Made by a program: the position numbers and the translations under genes
The notes under the pieces: model-generated
What the model was told of the DNA's origin: nothing
Databases searched by the model: none
What the model saw: the letters and a program-made list of their open reading frames with translations, nothing else
Shown here: positions 1 through 11,589 of the stretch, piece by piece
Position numbering within the stretch: the stretch's first letter is position 1
Layout: every line of letters begins with the position of its first letter
NCBI GenBank assembly: GCA_037126765.1
Contig: JBBCBC010000022.1
Coordinates: 21,729,758-21,793,757, forward strand
Reading direction: 5' to 3'
Source of the DNA: Stenogyne calaminthoides
Lineage: Eukaryota > Streptophyta > Magnoliopsida > Lamiales > Lamiaceae
Length of the DNA: 64,000 bases

Positions 1-205
1 CCATATGAGCAAAAGAGTGTTACCACATGAACAAAACAAGTACAAGCGCGAAAAGAAATCCCCAGTCCAAAATTACAGATTTAAAGAACAACTTGATGTG
101 TTACTACATGAACAAAATGAGTGTTACCATATGATTAAAAGAGTGTTACTACATGAACAAAACCAGTAAAAACGCAAAAAAACCATCAGTCTAAAATTAT
201 AGATT
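1..205. repeat. 125-bp tandem repeat, partial array (left copy)
   Basis: Units contain the phrases TGTTACTACATGAACAAAA and AAAATTACAGATTTA, with spacing near 120-125 bases. About one and a half units are visible because the window edge cuts the array. The full three-unit version is at 28,572-28,940. Confidence 0.7.
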
Positions 206-1802
206 TACTGAGCAGTCAGTGAAAAATACAGAATGATCTCAATTTCGACACACTTTGTGTTGAGGAGTAATTCAAAACACCACACACATATTCTTTTTTC
301 TTCTCGCAGAATCCACATCAAAAACTAAATTGAACAACTGACTTTTATTCAAAGTGATCGGAGCTTAATTTAAGAAAATTAAATTGACAAGAAATTAGGC
401 ACAACAAATAAGAAGAACCCGTGAGATCCGCCAACAATCTGAAGAGAAGAGGAAGAAGAAGAAACCTAATAGCGTCCGTGTTGCGCGACGCGAAGAAGAT
501 GAAGAAAGTCCATTAATTTCACCAAAGAATCGGGCTTCTAACCCGCCCTCTTGACCCACCCAGAAAAAAAAAAAAAAAAAAAAGGTTCAATCAAGACATA
601 TCACTTATACGCAATATCAGATATAAGTTTTTTGTTTTCTAAATTTGGACCGCATGAAGAACGGAGAGAATAGTTATAGATAAGAAGCAACAATCTTTAT
701 TAAATGTTGGAACTGAAATTCAAATCAGTCCAATTCTTCTTTTAATATAGTTAAGATGCAACCATCTTTATTAAATGTTGGAATTGAAATCTAAATTCTG
801 AATCTCTTTATAATTCAAGATTTATCACCAACATTGACTTGGAATATCTCCATCATTCAATTAAGAACGACGCTCGATCCGAAGTCAAGGTGCTAAGCAT
901 CTCGATCAACATTTTTATCCCTAAGACGTTTTTTTGCATATTCCATGGTGTTCTATATAGAGAAAAAGAACGATATTCGATGCGATCAAGATGCGAAACC
1001 CCTTTTATTGACGTTTTTTTTCCAAATGTGTTCATCACAATCAGATTTTTCATCAAGTTCATCCCGGGAATCCAAAAAAAAAAACTTTTAATAAAAAACA
1101 AGGCATCTAGTCCACAAGTTAACATTATAAATTCCCGAATTGAAGCTCGAATAAAATGAAGAGGAAAATTTTGCCCTCAAAGTCATATATTACATGTCTT
1201 ATGGGGTTTCAATTCAACCATGCCTTTTAGCAAAAAATATGATTCGAATAGAAAGTTATAGATTTGCCTATATATGTATGAGATTGTCTCGCCCAACCCC
1301 TTCATTAAATGTTTGGTTATATTTAATATTGTGATAGTCAAAGTTTTCAAAATCAATATTTAAGCAAACATGAAACTTTTGGAGATATCAACACATAAGA
1401 TTAAAATAATTCGCGCATAAGATGAAGATGAAGATTTTGCCCGCAAAGCCATATATTACATGATCCATGTGGCTCCAATTCAATCATATTTAAAGGAAAA
1501 TATAATTTAAATACAAGATTAGAGATTTATCTCATCTATGTGATTGTCTCACTCAACTCCTTATTCCTTCATTAACCATTTGGTGATAATTAATATTGTC
1601 ATGGTCAAACTTTTCAAACTCGAGATTTAAGCAAACATGTAACTATTTGAGATATCAATACATAAGATTAAAATAATTCTGCAAACCGCACCTAACAAAA
1701 TGAATGCAGAGGCAGCACGTAAACTATCTAAACATCCTATTATACAAAATTTATCGTTTAAACTTATTTTAAATATCTTATAAACTCTAACAATCTTATA
1801 TG
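206..1802. other. AT-rich stretch without a recognisable gene
   Basis: It contains a GA-rich patch (about 438-505), an A tract near 560-583 and long AT-rich DNA. The open frames here (839-1159 plus, 853-1125 minus) overlap on opposite strands, lack recognisable motifs, and differ between the two duplicate copies (the plus frame is shorter at 29,669-29,884). I treat them as chance frames. Confidence 0.6.
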
Positions 1803-2075
1803 CTCCCTCTGTTTTATTATAAATTTCTCTCTTTTCTTTTTATCTGTCTCACAATACATTTTTTTCTATAAATAGAAAAAATAATTTCACTACTCATAAC
1901 TTTTTATCATTACTTTTCACACAATATTACAAAAATGTCACTCATTACTCCACTCGTTACTCCACATATCTTTTTTCTCTCTCCCACTACCCACAACTAC
2001 CCTCCACTTTTATTATTTTATTATTAATCCTTAAATAAATAAAAAAATAGAAAACTTATACCGGGACGGAGGAAG
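1803..2075. mobile_element. Stowaway-like MITE
   Basis: The left end CTCCCTCTGTTTTATTATAA and the right end CCGGGACGGAGGAAG followed by TA match the Tc1/mariner-derived Stowaway signature, CTCCCTCYGT with an inverted GGGACGGAGG. The element is about 273 bases, AT-rich and noncoding. The second copy is at 30,528-30,799. Confidence 0.75.
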
Positions 2076-4239
2076 TATTATTTTAAGAGCTTACAAGATA
2101 TAATTTTTAAGTTGCTTATAATTGTTAAAGTGTTTAACTAATAAAATTTATAAGTTCTTTAATAATTTAAGAATTTTTTTTTTCCAATTCTAATTCTAAT
2201 ATAAAATAAATAATTATTTTTTATTTTTATATATTGAGATGATCGAGCTGAGTTGAGTTAGAGGTATTGATTTCGGCTTGGCATTTTGGGTCAAGTCTGG
2301 GGTGAATTCGGGCCGTGTTAGGATTGTGGTGATGGGATGTGGTAGAGCTTATACAATTTTAATAAAATAAGTTGGGATATTCTAATTTGTTATTATTTAG
2401 AATTTATAAGTTTTAAAAAAATTATTTTAAAATTTTATAAAATATTAAACATCTTATTTTATCAAATACAATTAAAATTTTAAAATTTATAAACTTTTAA
2501 ATAAATTTATAAGATATTTTAAAGAGTTAGCTGAGTCGTACAGACTCTTACTTCAACAAATTTCAAGCCACAAAATTGTTTAGTTGTAGACAAATTTTAG
2601 AGTTGTGTACCCCTCACCAAATCTCGTAACCTCATAGAGTGTGTGCCAGCCAATGTTGTCTCCTATTTTAGGCTTTTAGCCCAAATTTTAATAATTGATC
2701 TATTTGATCATTTTTTGCTCATCAATCAACCAAAGTCAGAAGGAAAAAAAAAAGCCTCCACCCACACGAGCAGCAGATACACAAATTTTTATAAGTAAAT
2801 AAAACTTAGTAGAATACAATATTGTTAATAATCATACTTTTGAGTGGTATAATATTCTATTAGCTATACCACTGCGGATCCTAGGATAATTGGGGATTAA
2901 GAACTTTAAAATGGGGTCTTTTTTTCCTCACATTTTATGCGAACTAAAATGTAAAATAAAATAAATTTTTAAATATTAATAATATAAATCTACAAAATAT
3001 TCTATTAACCTTAAAATAATGCATACAATCATGCCCCAAATAATTACATTTATGCAACTCGTCTAACAATTTTTCCAATAAAAATATTAATCAAATAAAA
3101 AAAATCAAGTTCCTTAATATTAGGAAAACCGTGCTGTCAATATTTTTTTTCCATTCTTTTCTTCTTTTGATTTTTCTCTTAACTTTTTTCTTCTCTTCCT
3201 CTTGTTGGTTGATCTGTCTTGCTGGCATAGCGTCTTCTGATATTTTGGGACTATTTGCCTTTTTCTCCTTCTTTTCCTTACTTAAATTAGGATGTTGATT
3301 GTTTTTTCATTTCATTTGGGCTTTATTCAGGTGATTAGACTTTTTATAGTTTTATTTGATTAACAAAAAGAAAAAGAAATTTGTTTCTCAAAATAAATTG
3401 CCGGTTGATTCTATTATGTTATTTTAATTTTTTGTTTATTATGTGATATAAAAATAGGTTAAAAAATATTAGATTCTGTAACAAAAATAATTCGAACATG
3501 GATGAAAAACATACAATATATAAGAATTAATCAATAAACTAAATTACCATCTTTATATATATATATATTTATTTTATTTAACATATGTGTATATATATGG
3601 TACCGGAAAAATGGGCCTTAAAAATTTGATATACTTTTGGGTCTGAACTGATCCGTTCATTGGCCTCATAGATGGCCCTGCCCTGACTGTCTTACGTGAA
3701 ATACAACATCTCCTGTCAAACTTATTTACAAGATAAAATTAATATCATTACACTTATAAATTAATAATATTATTCTTATAACTTAATACCAATATTATTT
3801 AATACAATAATATTTATTGTTGATGGGGGTTTTAGTTTCAATTATAATATGATATTTTGAAATTTTACTTTTTCATATCAAAGTCGAGTTACACCTAATT
3901 TATGTCTTATCATCATACGAAAAATCAGTAAAAATAAAATATCAAATAATTTAATTTGATGTTTGATTGTGATACACACGTTGAAAGGGTCCATTGGATA
4001 TTATTTGGGGTAAAGGGCTGGACAAGCATTGAAGATATGCCCACGTGAGAATGCGACATGTGGGCCACGCCTGTCTTTCACTTCATACGTTAATAATAAT
4101 AAACACCATGGAAGGACAAAATTTGCCCATTCTCGTAAATTTTAGGTCCACCTACACATATATTTTAACTAAATATTAGCTTGTCAGGGGTGTTTATTTG
4201 CTTTAACGGGTTGAATGGCAGAATTTATGCGTCGTCCAT
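2076..4239. other. AT-rich intergenic DNA, nothing recognised
   Basis: Low-complexity A/T tracts, a short TA run near 3,555-3,570 and pyrimidine-rich patches near 3,150-3,270. No frame carries a recognised motif. Confidence 0.6.
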
Positions 4240-4440
4240 TCATACTCAATTTTAAAATTATATAATTTATTATATTAAAAAGTATAATTTTTTTACGAAT
4301 CGTAAAATTATTAATATGAAAAAATAATTGTACAATTTATTATAAATAAATTGTACTTTTCATTTTTTCAGTATAATAAATTATACGATTCTAAAATACA
4401 TTATAAATGTACGATGCATTTGAGTGTACATAAGTTCTAC
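4240..4440. repeat. AT-rich foldback sequence, possibly a MITE
   Basis: A left arm around 4,250-4,282 (TATAATTTATTATATTAAA) pairs with a right arm around 4,370-4,398 (AGTATAATAAATTATACG). An inner inverted pair, TACAATTTAT/ATAAATTGTA, lies between them. The nested palindromes suggest a foldback element. The partner is at about 32,935-33,140. Confidence 0.45.
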
Positions 4441-4479
4441 TCTAATTCATCACTTGTTTAACAGGACTTGATTGATTAA

Positions 4480-4653
4480 AATTAGCGACACAAATAAATC
4501 ATCGCTAATTAGCAGTCGACTTAAATCCGTCGTTGGGTCGATTAAAACGATTATTAATATCTATCATTAAATTCGTCATTGCATTTGTAGTTGGATCAAT
4601 TCGTCCTTAATTTTCGTCACTACATAACGTGTTTTTTTTTTTTTTCTATAGTG
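4480..4653. mobile_element. CACTA-type transposon terminus, no transposase attached
   Basis: The right end reads TTTTTCTATAGTG, the reverse complement of CACTATAGAAAAA, close to the CACTA terminal motif. The preceding 150 bases repeat short motifs such as TTAGCGACACAAA, CATCGCTAATTAGC and AATCCGTCGTT. These resemble the GCGACGG/CCGTCGC subterminal motifs of CACTA#1 at both of its ends. No coding sequence lies beside it, so it may be a non-autonomous relative or a remnant. Confidence 0.5.
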
Positions 4654-4926
4654 TGAGATTAATTGTAGATAAAGTTGTATTTATTTAGAGAAAGTTAAGA
4701 ATGGCTAGTTCTCAAACTTAAAAATGATTAATTTAATCATTTGATAAAATTTGCGAACACCTCAAAATTTAATTTGGAGGACCAAAAATGATTTAAATAA
4801 CTTTACTTTAAAGAGTTTTGAAAAACGCCCGTACGTAGATAATTTATTTTTTCCGAACCATCCGTGCGTAGATAATTTAAGTGAGCATGTTTGGCTCAAC
4901 CCTCTAAGCCAACTTATAAGTTATTT

Positions 4927-5197
4927 GTTCCATCTGTCCTAATTTTGATTGTCCACTTTTCATAAATAATCGTCTTAATTTTGTTTGACAATTTCTTTAA
5001 AAGGAAATAAAACAACTTTCAATACTATTTAATACTATTATTTCTCTCAACCAAACCCATTTTACACCATTTAATACTATTATTTCCCCCCACCAAACCC
5101 ACTTTACCCACTTTACACAATTTAATACTATTATCTTCTACTTTTCTTAATCTCCGTGTCTACAGTAACCGGATAATCAAAAATAGGACGAAGAGAG
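4927..5197. mobile_element. Second Stowaway-like MITE
   Basis: The ends GTTCCATCTGTCCTAATTTT and AATAGGACGAAGAGAG followed by TA are imperfect Stowaway-type inverted termini. The interior holds three AT-rich phrases of the form TTTAATACTATTAT. The partner is at 33,627-33,896. Confidence 0.6.
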
Positions 5198-5329
5198 TAT
5201 AATTTTATAAGCTCCCTAATTTGCTTGGTTAAAATAAGATGTTGAATATCTGATAAAATTTTAAAATAAGCTCTAGAGTTTGTAAACTAAAAAAAAATAG
5301 GTTGGAATAAAAGTCATTTTTTTTTTGGC

Positions 5330-5632
5330 AGAGTTTTTCTCCTGTGAGATTAGGGTTTCTCTCTTGTGAGATTAGGGTTTTTCAATTCCTGTGAGATTTA
5401 GGTCTAGGTTTCACGACCAGGGGCTCCCATCGTGTCAATCCAGCAGCAAACTTTGTTTCTAGTTTTATCAACCGTGTTTTGTGCTTCTTTCGTTTGGTCT
5501 CCTGTTTTTCTTTCGCTTCGAGCATTTGTCGCCGCCAAGTCCCGGGAGATAGTGTTAACTTGTTTTCTGTTTTTGTCTTTTTGTGTGTAGGTCCCACAAC
5601 GCACCGATATCTCCAGATTACGACTAGTTGTG
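5330..5632 (+). promoter_or_regulatory. LINE 5' leader with AGGGTTT repeats
   Basis: Just upstream of the LINE ORF1, a short unit with GTGAGATTAGGGTTT occurs twice, followed by GTGAGATTTAGG. A pyrimidine-rich leader then leads to the ATG at 5,633. AGGGTTT (telo-box-like) motifs are common in plant 5' leaders. The assignment as an internal LINE promoter and leader is inferred from position. Confidence 0.4.
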
Positions 5633-6319
5633 ATGGCTGCGAGAACGGGGGGTAACAGTGATGATGAGGACATTCTGGATTTAGGGGCTATGTTAGCGGA
5701 GAGGAGAAAAGATAGATCGAATTTGGTGTGTCTAATGGGGAAAATCTGGGGCGATAGACCGGCGAACACTTTTGTTGTGATTGACATGATGACGAAGGCA
5801 TTTCTGCCAAATCGTAAGGTGTCTGCTCGTGATTGCGGTAATGACATGATCCTTTTCTCCTTCTATTGCAATGCTGATCGGGAATGGGTACTACGCAACC
5901 AACCATGGTATTTCAATGATCTGTTGTTTGCAATAAAACTCTTGAATGAAGAGGAACAACCATCAACGATACAAATCACGATCTCATCATTCTGGGTCAG
6001 GGTACACAACCTCCTAATTGATTGCCGATCGGAGGAGATCATCAAAGCAATAGCGAGCAAAATGGGGGTTTTAGAATGCTATGATAAACCTTCGAACGAT
6101 GATCTCTCAGAATTCGTTCGATTCAAAGTGGAAATCAACATCGCCAAACTGCTGCTACAAGGCATCAAGGTAAAATTGGGAGAATCAAGAATGCGGATCC
6201 CATTCTCATACGAATCCCTTCCGATGTTCTGCTACAATTGCGGTACCATTGGACACTTCGTTAAAACCTGTATGACATCTGAGCGGGATGATGTCATGAA
6301 CACTACAAAATACATCTAA
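5633..6319 (+). pseudogene. LINE ORF1-like protein (DUF4283 + CCHC knuckle), cut by CACTA#2
   Basis: The frame encodes about 228 residues. The best start is the ATG at 5,633; one codon upstream is GTG. The first 150 residues have the DUF4283 pattern seen at the start of plant L1-type LINE ORF1 proteins, including a VLRNQPWYF block and a SSFWVRVHNL block. Near the C-terminus lies a knuckle, CYNCGTIGHFVKTC (C-x2-C-x4-H-x4-C), of the zf-CCHC_4 type. Such proteins bind RNA in the retrotransposition particle. After the knuckle the frame runs into a CACTA terminus at 6,301, so the natural C-terminus is lost and the last six or so residues are transposon-derived. No endonuclease/reverse-transcriptase ORF2 is seen downstream. 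The family call is confident; function is lost. Confidence 0.8.
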
Positions 6320-6639
6320 TTTAAAGAGGGCCTTAAAGAGGATTTTAACGAGGGAAATGGGTTTAGGGAGGGCTTTAACGAGGGAATAAATCCCTCGTTA
6401 AAGTGCTTGTCGGTAACATTTTAACGAGGGAAAAAAATACCTAGGCAAATAGCGAGGCTTAGGCGAGGGCCTAACACATGTCAGTTTAACGAGGGCCTGC
6501 AGCCCTCGCCTTTTCCCCGACAAAAGTACCCTCGGCATGTCCCTCATAAAATTTAACAAGGGGGACGTGGCCCTCCCGTATTAGGCGAGCACTTTGCCGA
6601 GGGAAAATGCTCTCACAAATTTATTTCGCATTTTAAAAA

Positions 6640-6835
6640 TATTACGGCCAGGTTTCGAGCTCTGGCTGGTGAGGCTCCGAGTGCACCCACGAACCACTGG
6701 GACATGCGAGCCCCCCCACTGTAGCAGCATATATGGGTGAAATTCACCCCCCTTGTGATTCGAACACGTGACCTCCTGGTATATGGAGGCCTTACGTGTA
6801 TCACCTAACCATTTGGGCTAGGAGAGTTATTCATT
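6640..6835 (-). mobile_element. tRNA-related SINE-like sequence inside CACTA#2
   Basis: Read on the minus strand, TAGCCCAAATGG (6,809-6,820) resembles a pol III A box. GTGTTCGAATCAC (6,755-6,767) resembles a B box, at roughly tRNA spacing. No tRNA cloverleaf is intact. It could be an old SINE or tRNA-derived part of CACTA#2 itself. A diverged partner lies at 35,340-35,535. Confidence 0.4.
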
Positions 6836-6934
6836 AGGAATATATTTTTAATTGTATATGTATTATATATTGTGTTTTATTAATTTTTTTTCTTCTATCA
6901 TTTAATCTAATGGTTTGTCATGCACATATACTTT

Positions 6935-7382
6935 TATTTAGTTAAAATATTTATAATAAAATTCTGAAATAAATAATTTATATTCTTTTGCATCATTTAT
7001 TATTTTGAGTACATTTATATATATAGTTTATTAATTATTTTTATTAAAATATTTTCAATAAAATTTTAAAATAATTAGTTTTATACTCTTTTTCACTATT
7101 TATTATTATGAATACATTTATATATATACTTATATTAATTATTTTTATTAAAATGTTTTCAATAAAATTTCAAATAATTAGTTTTATATTCTTTTTTCTT
7201 TGTACTAACAAAGTGTACAATAAATACAATTCGAATACGTTTGAATTAAACTATTTTCAATAAAAAATTTAAATAATCATCCTTACATAGTATTTTCTTA
7301 TACATGTATATGATCATTATTTTTTAAATATTTTTAATAAAATTGCAAAATTATTACTTTTGTATTAATTTTCACTATTTAC

Positions 7383-7434
<52 letters not shown>

Positions 7435-7450
7435 AATTTTTTTAATAAAA
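6935..7450. repeat. Degenerate AT-rich tandem repeat and long TA microsatellite
   Basis: Units of roughly 105 bases repeat phrases such as ATTATTTTTATTAAAAT, TTCAATAAAATTTTAAAATA and GAATACATTTATATATAT. They are followed by a pure TA run at about 7,384-7,430. In the right copy the TA run is only about 22 bases (near 36,093-36,115), so its length differs between the copies. Confidence 0.65.
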
Positions 7451-7669
7451 TTTTAAAGTATTCTCACAAACTAATAGTAGAGATTAATTAATCAACAATA
7501 TTCATAACAAATAAATATAAAACACATGTGTATGGCGATCAAATATTCTAAAATAAAACATAACAAAATATGTGGCGTTCGAAATAAACATAAAACATAA
7601 CAAAATATTCAGTCAAATATTTAATGCATAACACACACACAAATGTTTAATGCATCACATCATCACCAT

Positions 7670-8364
7670 CATCATCATTGTCATTTCTTTGTGGGAAATT
7701 GATTAGAGGAAACATATTAGGATCAAATGTATAAAGCCTCCGAGCATTTCGGTGAGACCTTGAGTCTTCAGGAAGATTCGATGGAACGACAAGAACACAG
7801 TGGTAGAACCATGGGACCTACACAAGAACACGTAAAACCGAGAGAATGGAGGAACAAAAAGACTAGAATGTGGTACGGATCGTAATAACCACTTGAATTA
7901 CCGGGAAGTCGTGTAAAAATATCGGTGTGGTTGGGACTACCCCAATCGTTGGAAACCACCGATTCTCGCAAGCCCACCGGGAGTAACACCCATCTGTGGA
8001 GCATCGGTTCCCTGCCACGTCTGCTGGGGACCACTAGTTCCTTGCCACGACGGTTGCTGGGGATCACTGTTTCCTTGCCACGACACCTTGGGACCAACGG
8101 TTTACGCCACATCCGAAAAAAATTAGCTCATCCGTTCATTTGACTTTGCATTTGTGCCATCCGTCAATGCCATTTCCTCTCTTTGATGTCTTTCTCTCGC
8201 GAGCGCCTCCGTGCTAAAAAGCTCTTGATCAAATTGGGAGTGGCCGATAAAGGTGCCCCTAGATGTCCTTTGGGCGCGGGAATGAATGCCCCTAACTCCG
8301 ACATTTGCCCCAAACCCTGAATTTCCCATGGACACTGGCATGTATAGAATTGGTTGATTTTGTC
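7670..8364 (-). pseudogene. CACTA#2 ORF C-terminal remnant (left copy, heavily broken)
   Basis: This is the homologue of 36,338-37,070 with more frameshifts. Recognisable pieces include a charged QFDQE...ALARERHQREEMA segment followed by a hydrophilic Met-rich tail. Many differences from the right copy are at CTG/CAG triplets (for example CTCTGAGC there, CTCCGAGC here), so some breaks may be consensus errors. Function is lost or unassessable. Confidence 0.5.
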
Positions 8365-8724
8365 TATTACGATTTCCTCCTTTCATTCGCGAATACTCGA
8401 TTAAGTCTTGAACATGATGAAGTGTATATCCAAATAACTTAATCATATTATCTCTAATCACTAATTGATCATGTATGTCACACTTAGCCACAAAGTCTAA
8501 GTTGACGTGCATCGGTCGATGACTTAGATCCAATTATGATGAGAAGATGAGTATTCTCTCTAAATCCACTTTGAGGAATGAATCCTATTCTTGGCTCAAC
8601 TACCACACACATGCATTTCATGATGAACCCAATCTAAGCCATATCTACCCATGCAAGGTATTAAGTCATGGTCAAAGTTCATCACTCCACACATGTCATG
8701 CGTAGTTCATCACTCCACACATGC
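8365..8724 (-). mobile_element. Copia LTR fragment joined to copia A pol (left copy)
   Basis: Homologous to an internal part of the copia B LTR (about 19,935-20,275), in minus orientation. It abuts the CACTA#2 remnant near 8,365 and the start of the copia reverse-transcriptase region near 8,725. The LTR is therefore truncated at both sides. The right copy has the identical architecture at 37,071-37,430. Confidence 0.75.
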
Positions 8725-10855
8725 TGTACATCGAGTCCATCTCGGATTTCATGGCTTCATGCAACTTTCCTGAATCAATGCCTGATATTGTTTCAGAATA
8801 AGTATTAGGATCGTCTTATCTGGTATGTCCATGTTATCGAGTTCCTCTAAGAGGTAACCGTATTTAATGGGCGGATTACGATTCCTAATTGACTTCTGTT
8901 TGTGGTTGTTCGTTTCGACATTCCGATTTTTTGAAAATTTTTGTGGTGCATCGATTTCATCAATGTCGGAGGAGAGTCCTCAAGAGCTACACTTTCGGAG
9001 ATGCCTCTTGGGCGGAGTTTGAACTATGATGTTCTCATTCAAATTTAATTTGGAGGTTCTCAGACCGGCAAGCTTACTCCAATTACGCCTCCTTGGCCGA
9101 AAGACGATCACGAGTGAAAGACTCCCACAAAGTGAAAGTTCTTTGAATGCTCCGATCGATTTGTCATGTTGCTTTGACAAGATATCGATCTCTTTCTTAA
9201 TTTGTGGTTCTTGAATTTCTTCAAGTTCTATCACCTTATAACCTTGTTCTTAAAAGACATAGTCTTCTTGAAAGTTAGCACTGCTGAAACAATCATTGTT
9301 TGTTTCTCGGGTAGATAGAAGTAATATCCTTTAGTTTCCTTAGGATATCCCACAAAGTAACCATTTTTCACCTTTGGATTCCAACTTATCGTTAAGCATA
9401 TTTTTTTCACAATCATGGGGGTAACCCCATGTTTTTGATATGTGTAAAAGTTGGCTTCTTGCCACACCATAGTCCATATGGTGTATGCTCAACCGATTTA
9501 GATGGAATTCTATTTAGAATGTAGATTGAGGTTTGTAACGTGTATCCCCATAAGAATGTCGGAAGAGAAAAATCTCATCATGGACCTCACCATGTCCAAC
9601 AAGGTTAGGTTTTCTCCGTTCGGAAACACCGTTCATCCGAGGTGTTAGGGAGGAGTCCATTGTGATTGATTCCATGCAACTTCAAGTAAAGCAGTGAATT
9701 CATGGCTAAGCATTTCACCTCCTCGATCCGATCGAAGAGTCTTGATACTCTTACCAAGTTGCTTCTCTATTTCAGCTTTATACTCTTTGAATTTCTCAAA
9801 AGATTCAGATTTGTGTTTCATAAGATACACATACCCGTATCTCGAGAAATAGTCAGTAAAAGTGATGAAGTAGCCAAAGTAACCCATAGCTAGAGTGGGC
9901 AATGGTAGTCCATCATCGTCATTAATGGATCAACTCTAGAACTTCTTTTGGCATGCACCTCTTTCTCATAATGGGGTTTATCGATCATCTTGCCCATGAG
10001 ACAAGATTCTCCAATCTCCATAAGCCTCCAAAGTCGATGGGGTTAAGTAGTCTAACTTTCTTAACCTTGCAATTCCTTTCTCATTTACATGATCAAGTCT
10101 ACAATGCCATAAGTAAGTCGGGTTTTCATGATTACTAAGTTTGAGTCTTTTACTTTGTATACTAAGAACTTTATATCCACAATGCAACAAGTATAAACCA
10201 TTCACCATATGGGCATTCCATAAACCACACCATTTAACTTGAAATAACAATTATTATCACTAAAATGGAAGGAATAACCCTCAATGTCTAACATAGGAAT
10301 GGAAATAATGTTACAGTAATAGGAAGAACGAAATGACAATCATTAAATTCTCATCTAAAACCAAAGGGTAAGTTCAACACATAAGTCCTCACACGCGTTC
10401 AATAGCAACTCTTACTCCATTTCCACATGTAAAGACTTTTACCCTAAGTGCCCTAAGACACATGAGTCCCTTCACATTCATACAAATGTGTGAGCCACAT
10501 CCGATATCTAATACCCAACGATATTAGCTATTTGTGGACATGTCTATCTTAATAACAAACATACATGTTCTAGTCTTTAGAAGCACCAGTGCCGTTAACC
10601 TGACGAGTAATCCTCCAGATCCTTCTTCTGTGCCGCTTCGCTTATGAGAGACACACACATCCTTGTTTACCGCTCTTTATTTTGAACACCATCTTAGCGA
10701 TAGTGAATTCAAAAGTCTTGAGCACGCCAGAAGTTCAAGCATGGTCGCTTCGTTTTATTCATATTATAGGTCACTATGAAACTAGAATATGAATTCGAGC
10801 GATTGAGATTACAAACGGAAAACGTTGGTCTTTAGCTCAATGCCTAAATTACCAA
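8725..10855 (-). pseudogene. Copia A gag-pol remnant (left copy), ends at the gap
   Basis: A minus-strand Ty1/copia polyprotein fragment collinear with 37,431-39,537. Recognisable parts are a pre-integrase zinc segment (YLWHCRLDHVNEKG at 9,978-10,250), an integrase-core segment (FSRYGYVYLMKHKSE and RSDRGGE at 9,645-9,902) and the integrase-to-RT linker (VGYPKETKGYYFYLPEKQ near 9,300). The protease and gag parts (10,260-10,855) are frame-shifted. Most breaks are single-base differences from the better right copy. The reverse transcriptase is missing because the coding sequence stops at an LTR junction near 8,725. Confidence 0.75.
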
Positions 10856-11355
10856 NNNNNNNNNNNNNNNNNNNNNNNNNNNNNNNNNNNNNNNNNNNNN
10901 NNNNNNNNNNNNNNNNNNNNNNNNNNNNNNNNNNNNNNNNNNNNNNNNNNNNNNNNNNNNNNNNNNNNNNNNNNNNNNNNNNNNNNNNNNNNNNNNNNNN
11001 NNNNNNNNNNNNNNNNNNNNNNNNNNNNNNNNNNNNNNNNNNNNNNNNNNNNNNNNNNNNNNNNNNNNNNNNNNNNNNNNNNNNNNNNNNNNNNNNNNNN
11101 NNNNNNNNNNNNNNNNNNNNNNNNNNNNNNNNNNNNNNNNNNNNNNNNNNNNNNNNNNNNNNNNNNNNNNNNNNNNNNNNNNNNNNNNNNNNNNNNNNNN
11201 NNNNNNNNNNNNNNNNNNNNNNNNNNNNNNNNNNNNNNNNNNNNNNNNNNNNNNNNNNNNNNNNNNNNNNNNNNNNNNNNNNNNNNNNNNNNNNNNNNNN
11301 NNNNNNNNNNNNNNNNNNNNNNNNNNNNNNNNNNNNNNNNNNNNNNNNNNNNNNN
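10856..11355. other. 500-base assembly gap
   Basis: A run of exactly 500 N, the round number used for gaps of unknown size. Adjacency of the two sides is a scaffolding statement, not sequence. Open frames running through it are meaningless. Confidence 0.99.
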
Positions 11356-11589
11356 GTGATAATTGAATAGAAATCAAGCAAAGAAACTTGGATGACCCCA
11401 ATTCTAAAATACTCTGAATGGTGTATATAAAAGCCAAGCCGTATTCATTTGCTTCACGATTACAGATTCTTTCGCTATACAATTTTAAGTAGAGAGCACC
11501 ATATATAACCAGAGTTTATCACTTCCATTCTTGTCAAGTGTATCATCTCCGAAAGGCCATCGAGTTTTAGAATAGATTCACTCGAGTCT
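11356..11589. other. Post-gap flank, nothing recognised
   Basis: No motif identified. It does not continue the copia A sequence that ends at the other side of the gap. Confidence 0.5.

Larger units (their letters stand above)
6301..8364 (-). mobile_element. CACTA#2 transposon, 3' end (left copy)
   Basis: The element begins with CACTACAAAATACATC exactly where the LINE ORF1 breaks. The next 320 bases are packed with TTAACGAGGG/CCCTCGTTAA motifs in both orientations, as expected for CACTA subterminal repeats that bind transposase. Its coding remnant is on the minus strand, so this is the 3' end of the element. The body is cut near 8,365 by a copia LTR fragment. The rest is represented only on the right copy (TNP2 at 44,069-44,616). 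Confidence 0.75.
1..10855. repeat. Left copy of a 10.8 kb duplicated block
   Basis: This whole stretch aligns collinearly with 28,731-39,537 at an offset near 28,700. The same LINE ORF, MITEs, CACTA end and copia fragment occur in the same order and orientation. The copies differ by scattered substitutions and small indels; for example about 19 bases near 3,780 are absent from the partner, and the TA run at 7,384 is much longer here. From about 7,700 onward this copy diverges more and its frames are broken. Homology reaches both the window edge and the N gap, so neither true boundary is visible. It could be a real duplication or an unresolved second haplotype. Confidence 0.93.

Noticed and set aside
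839..1159. 106-codon plus frame and overlapping 90-codon minus frame
   Set aside because: No motif, AT-rich codons, overlapping on opposite strands, and changed by indels in the duplicate copy.
5404..5847. Minus-strand frame across the LINE leader and ORF1 start
   Set aside because: Shadow of the plus-strand ORF1, which has recognisable domains.
10809..11482. Long open frames spanning the N run
   Set aside because: They consist almost wholly of undetermined bases; the gap has no coding content.
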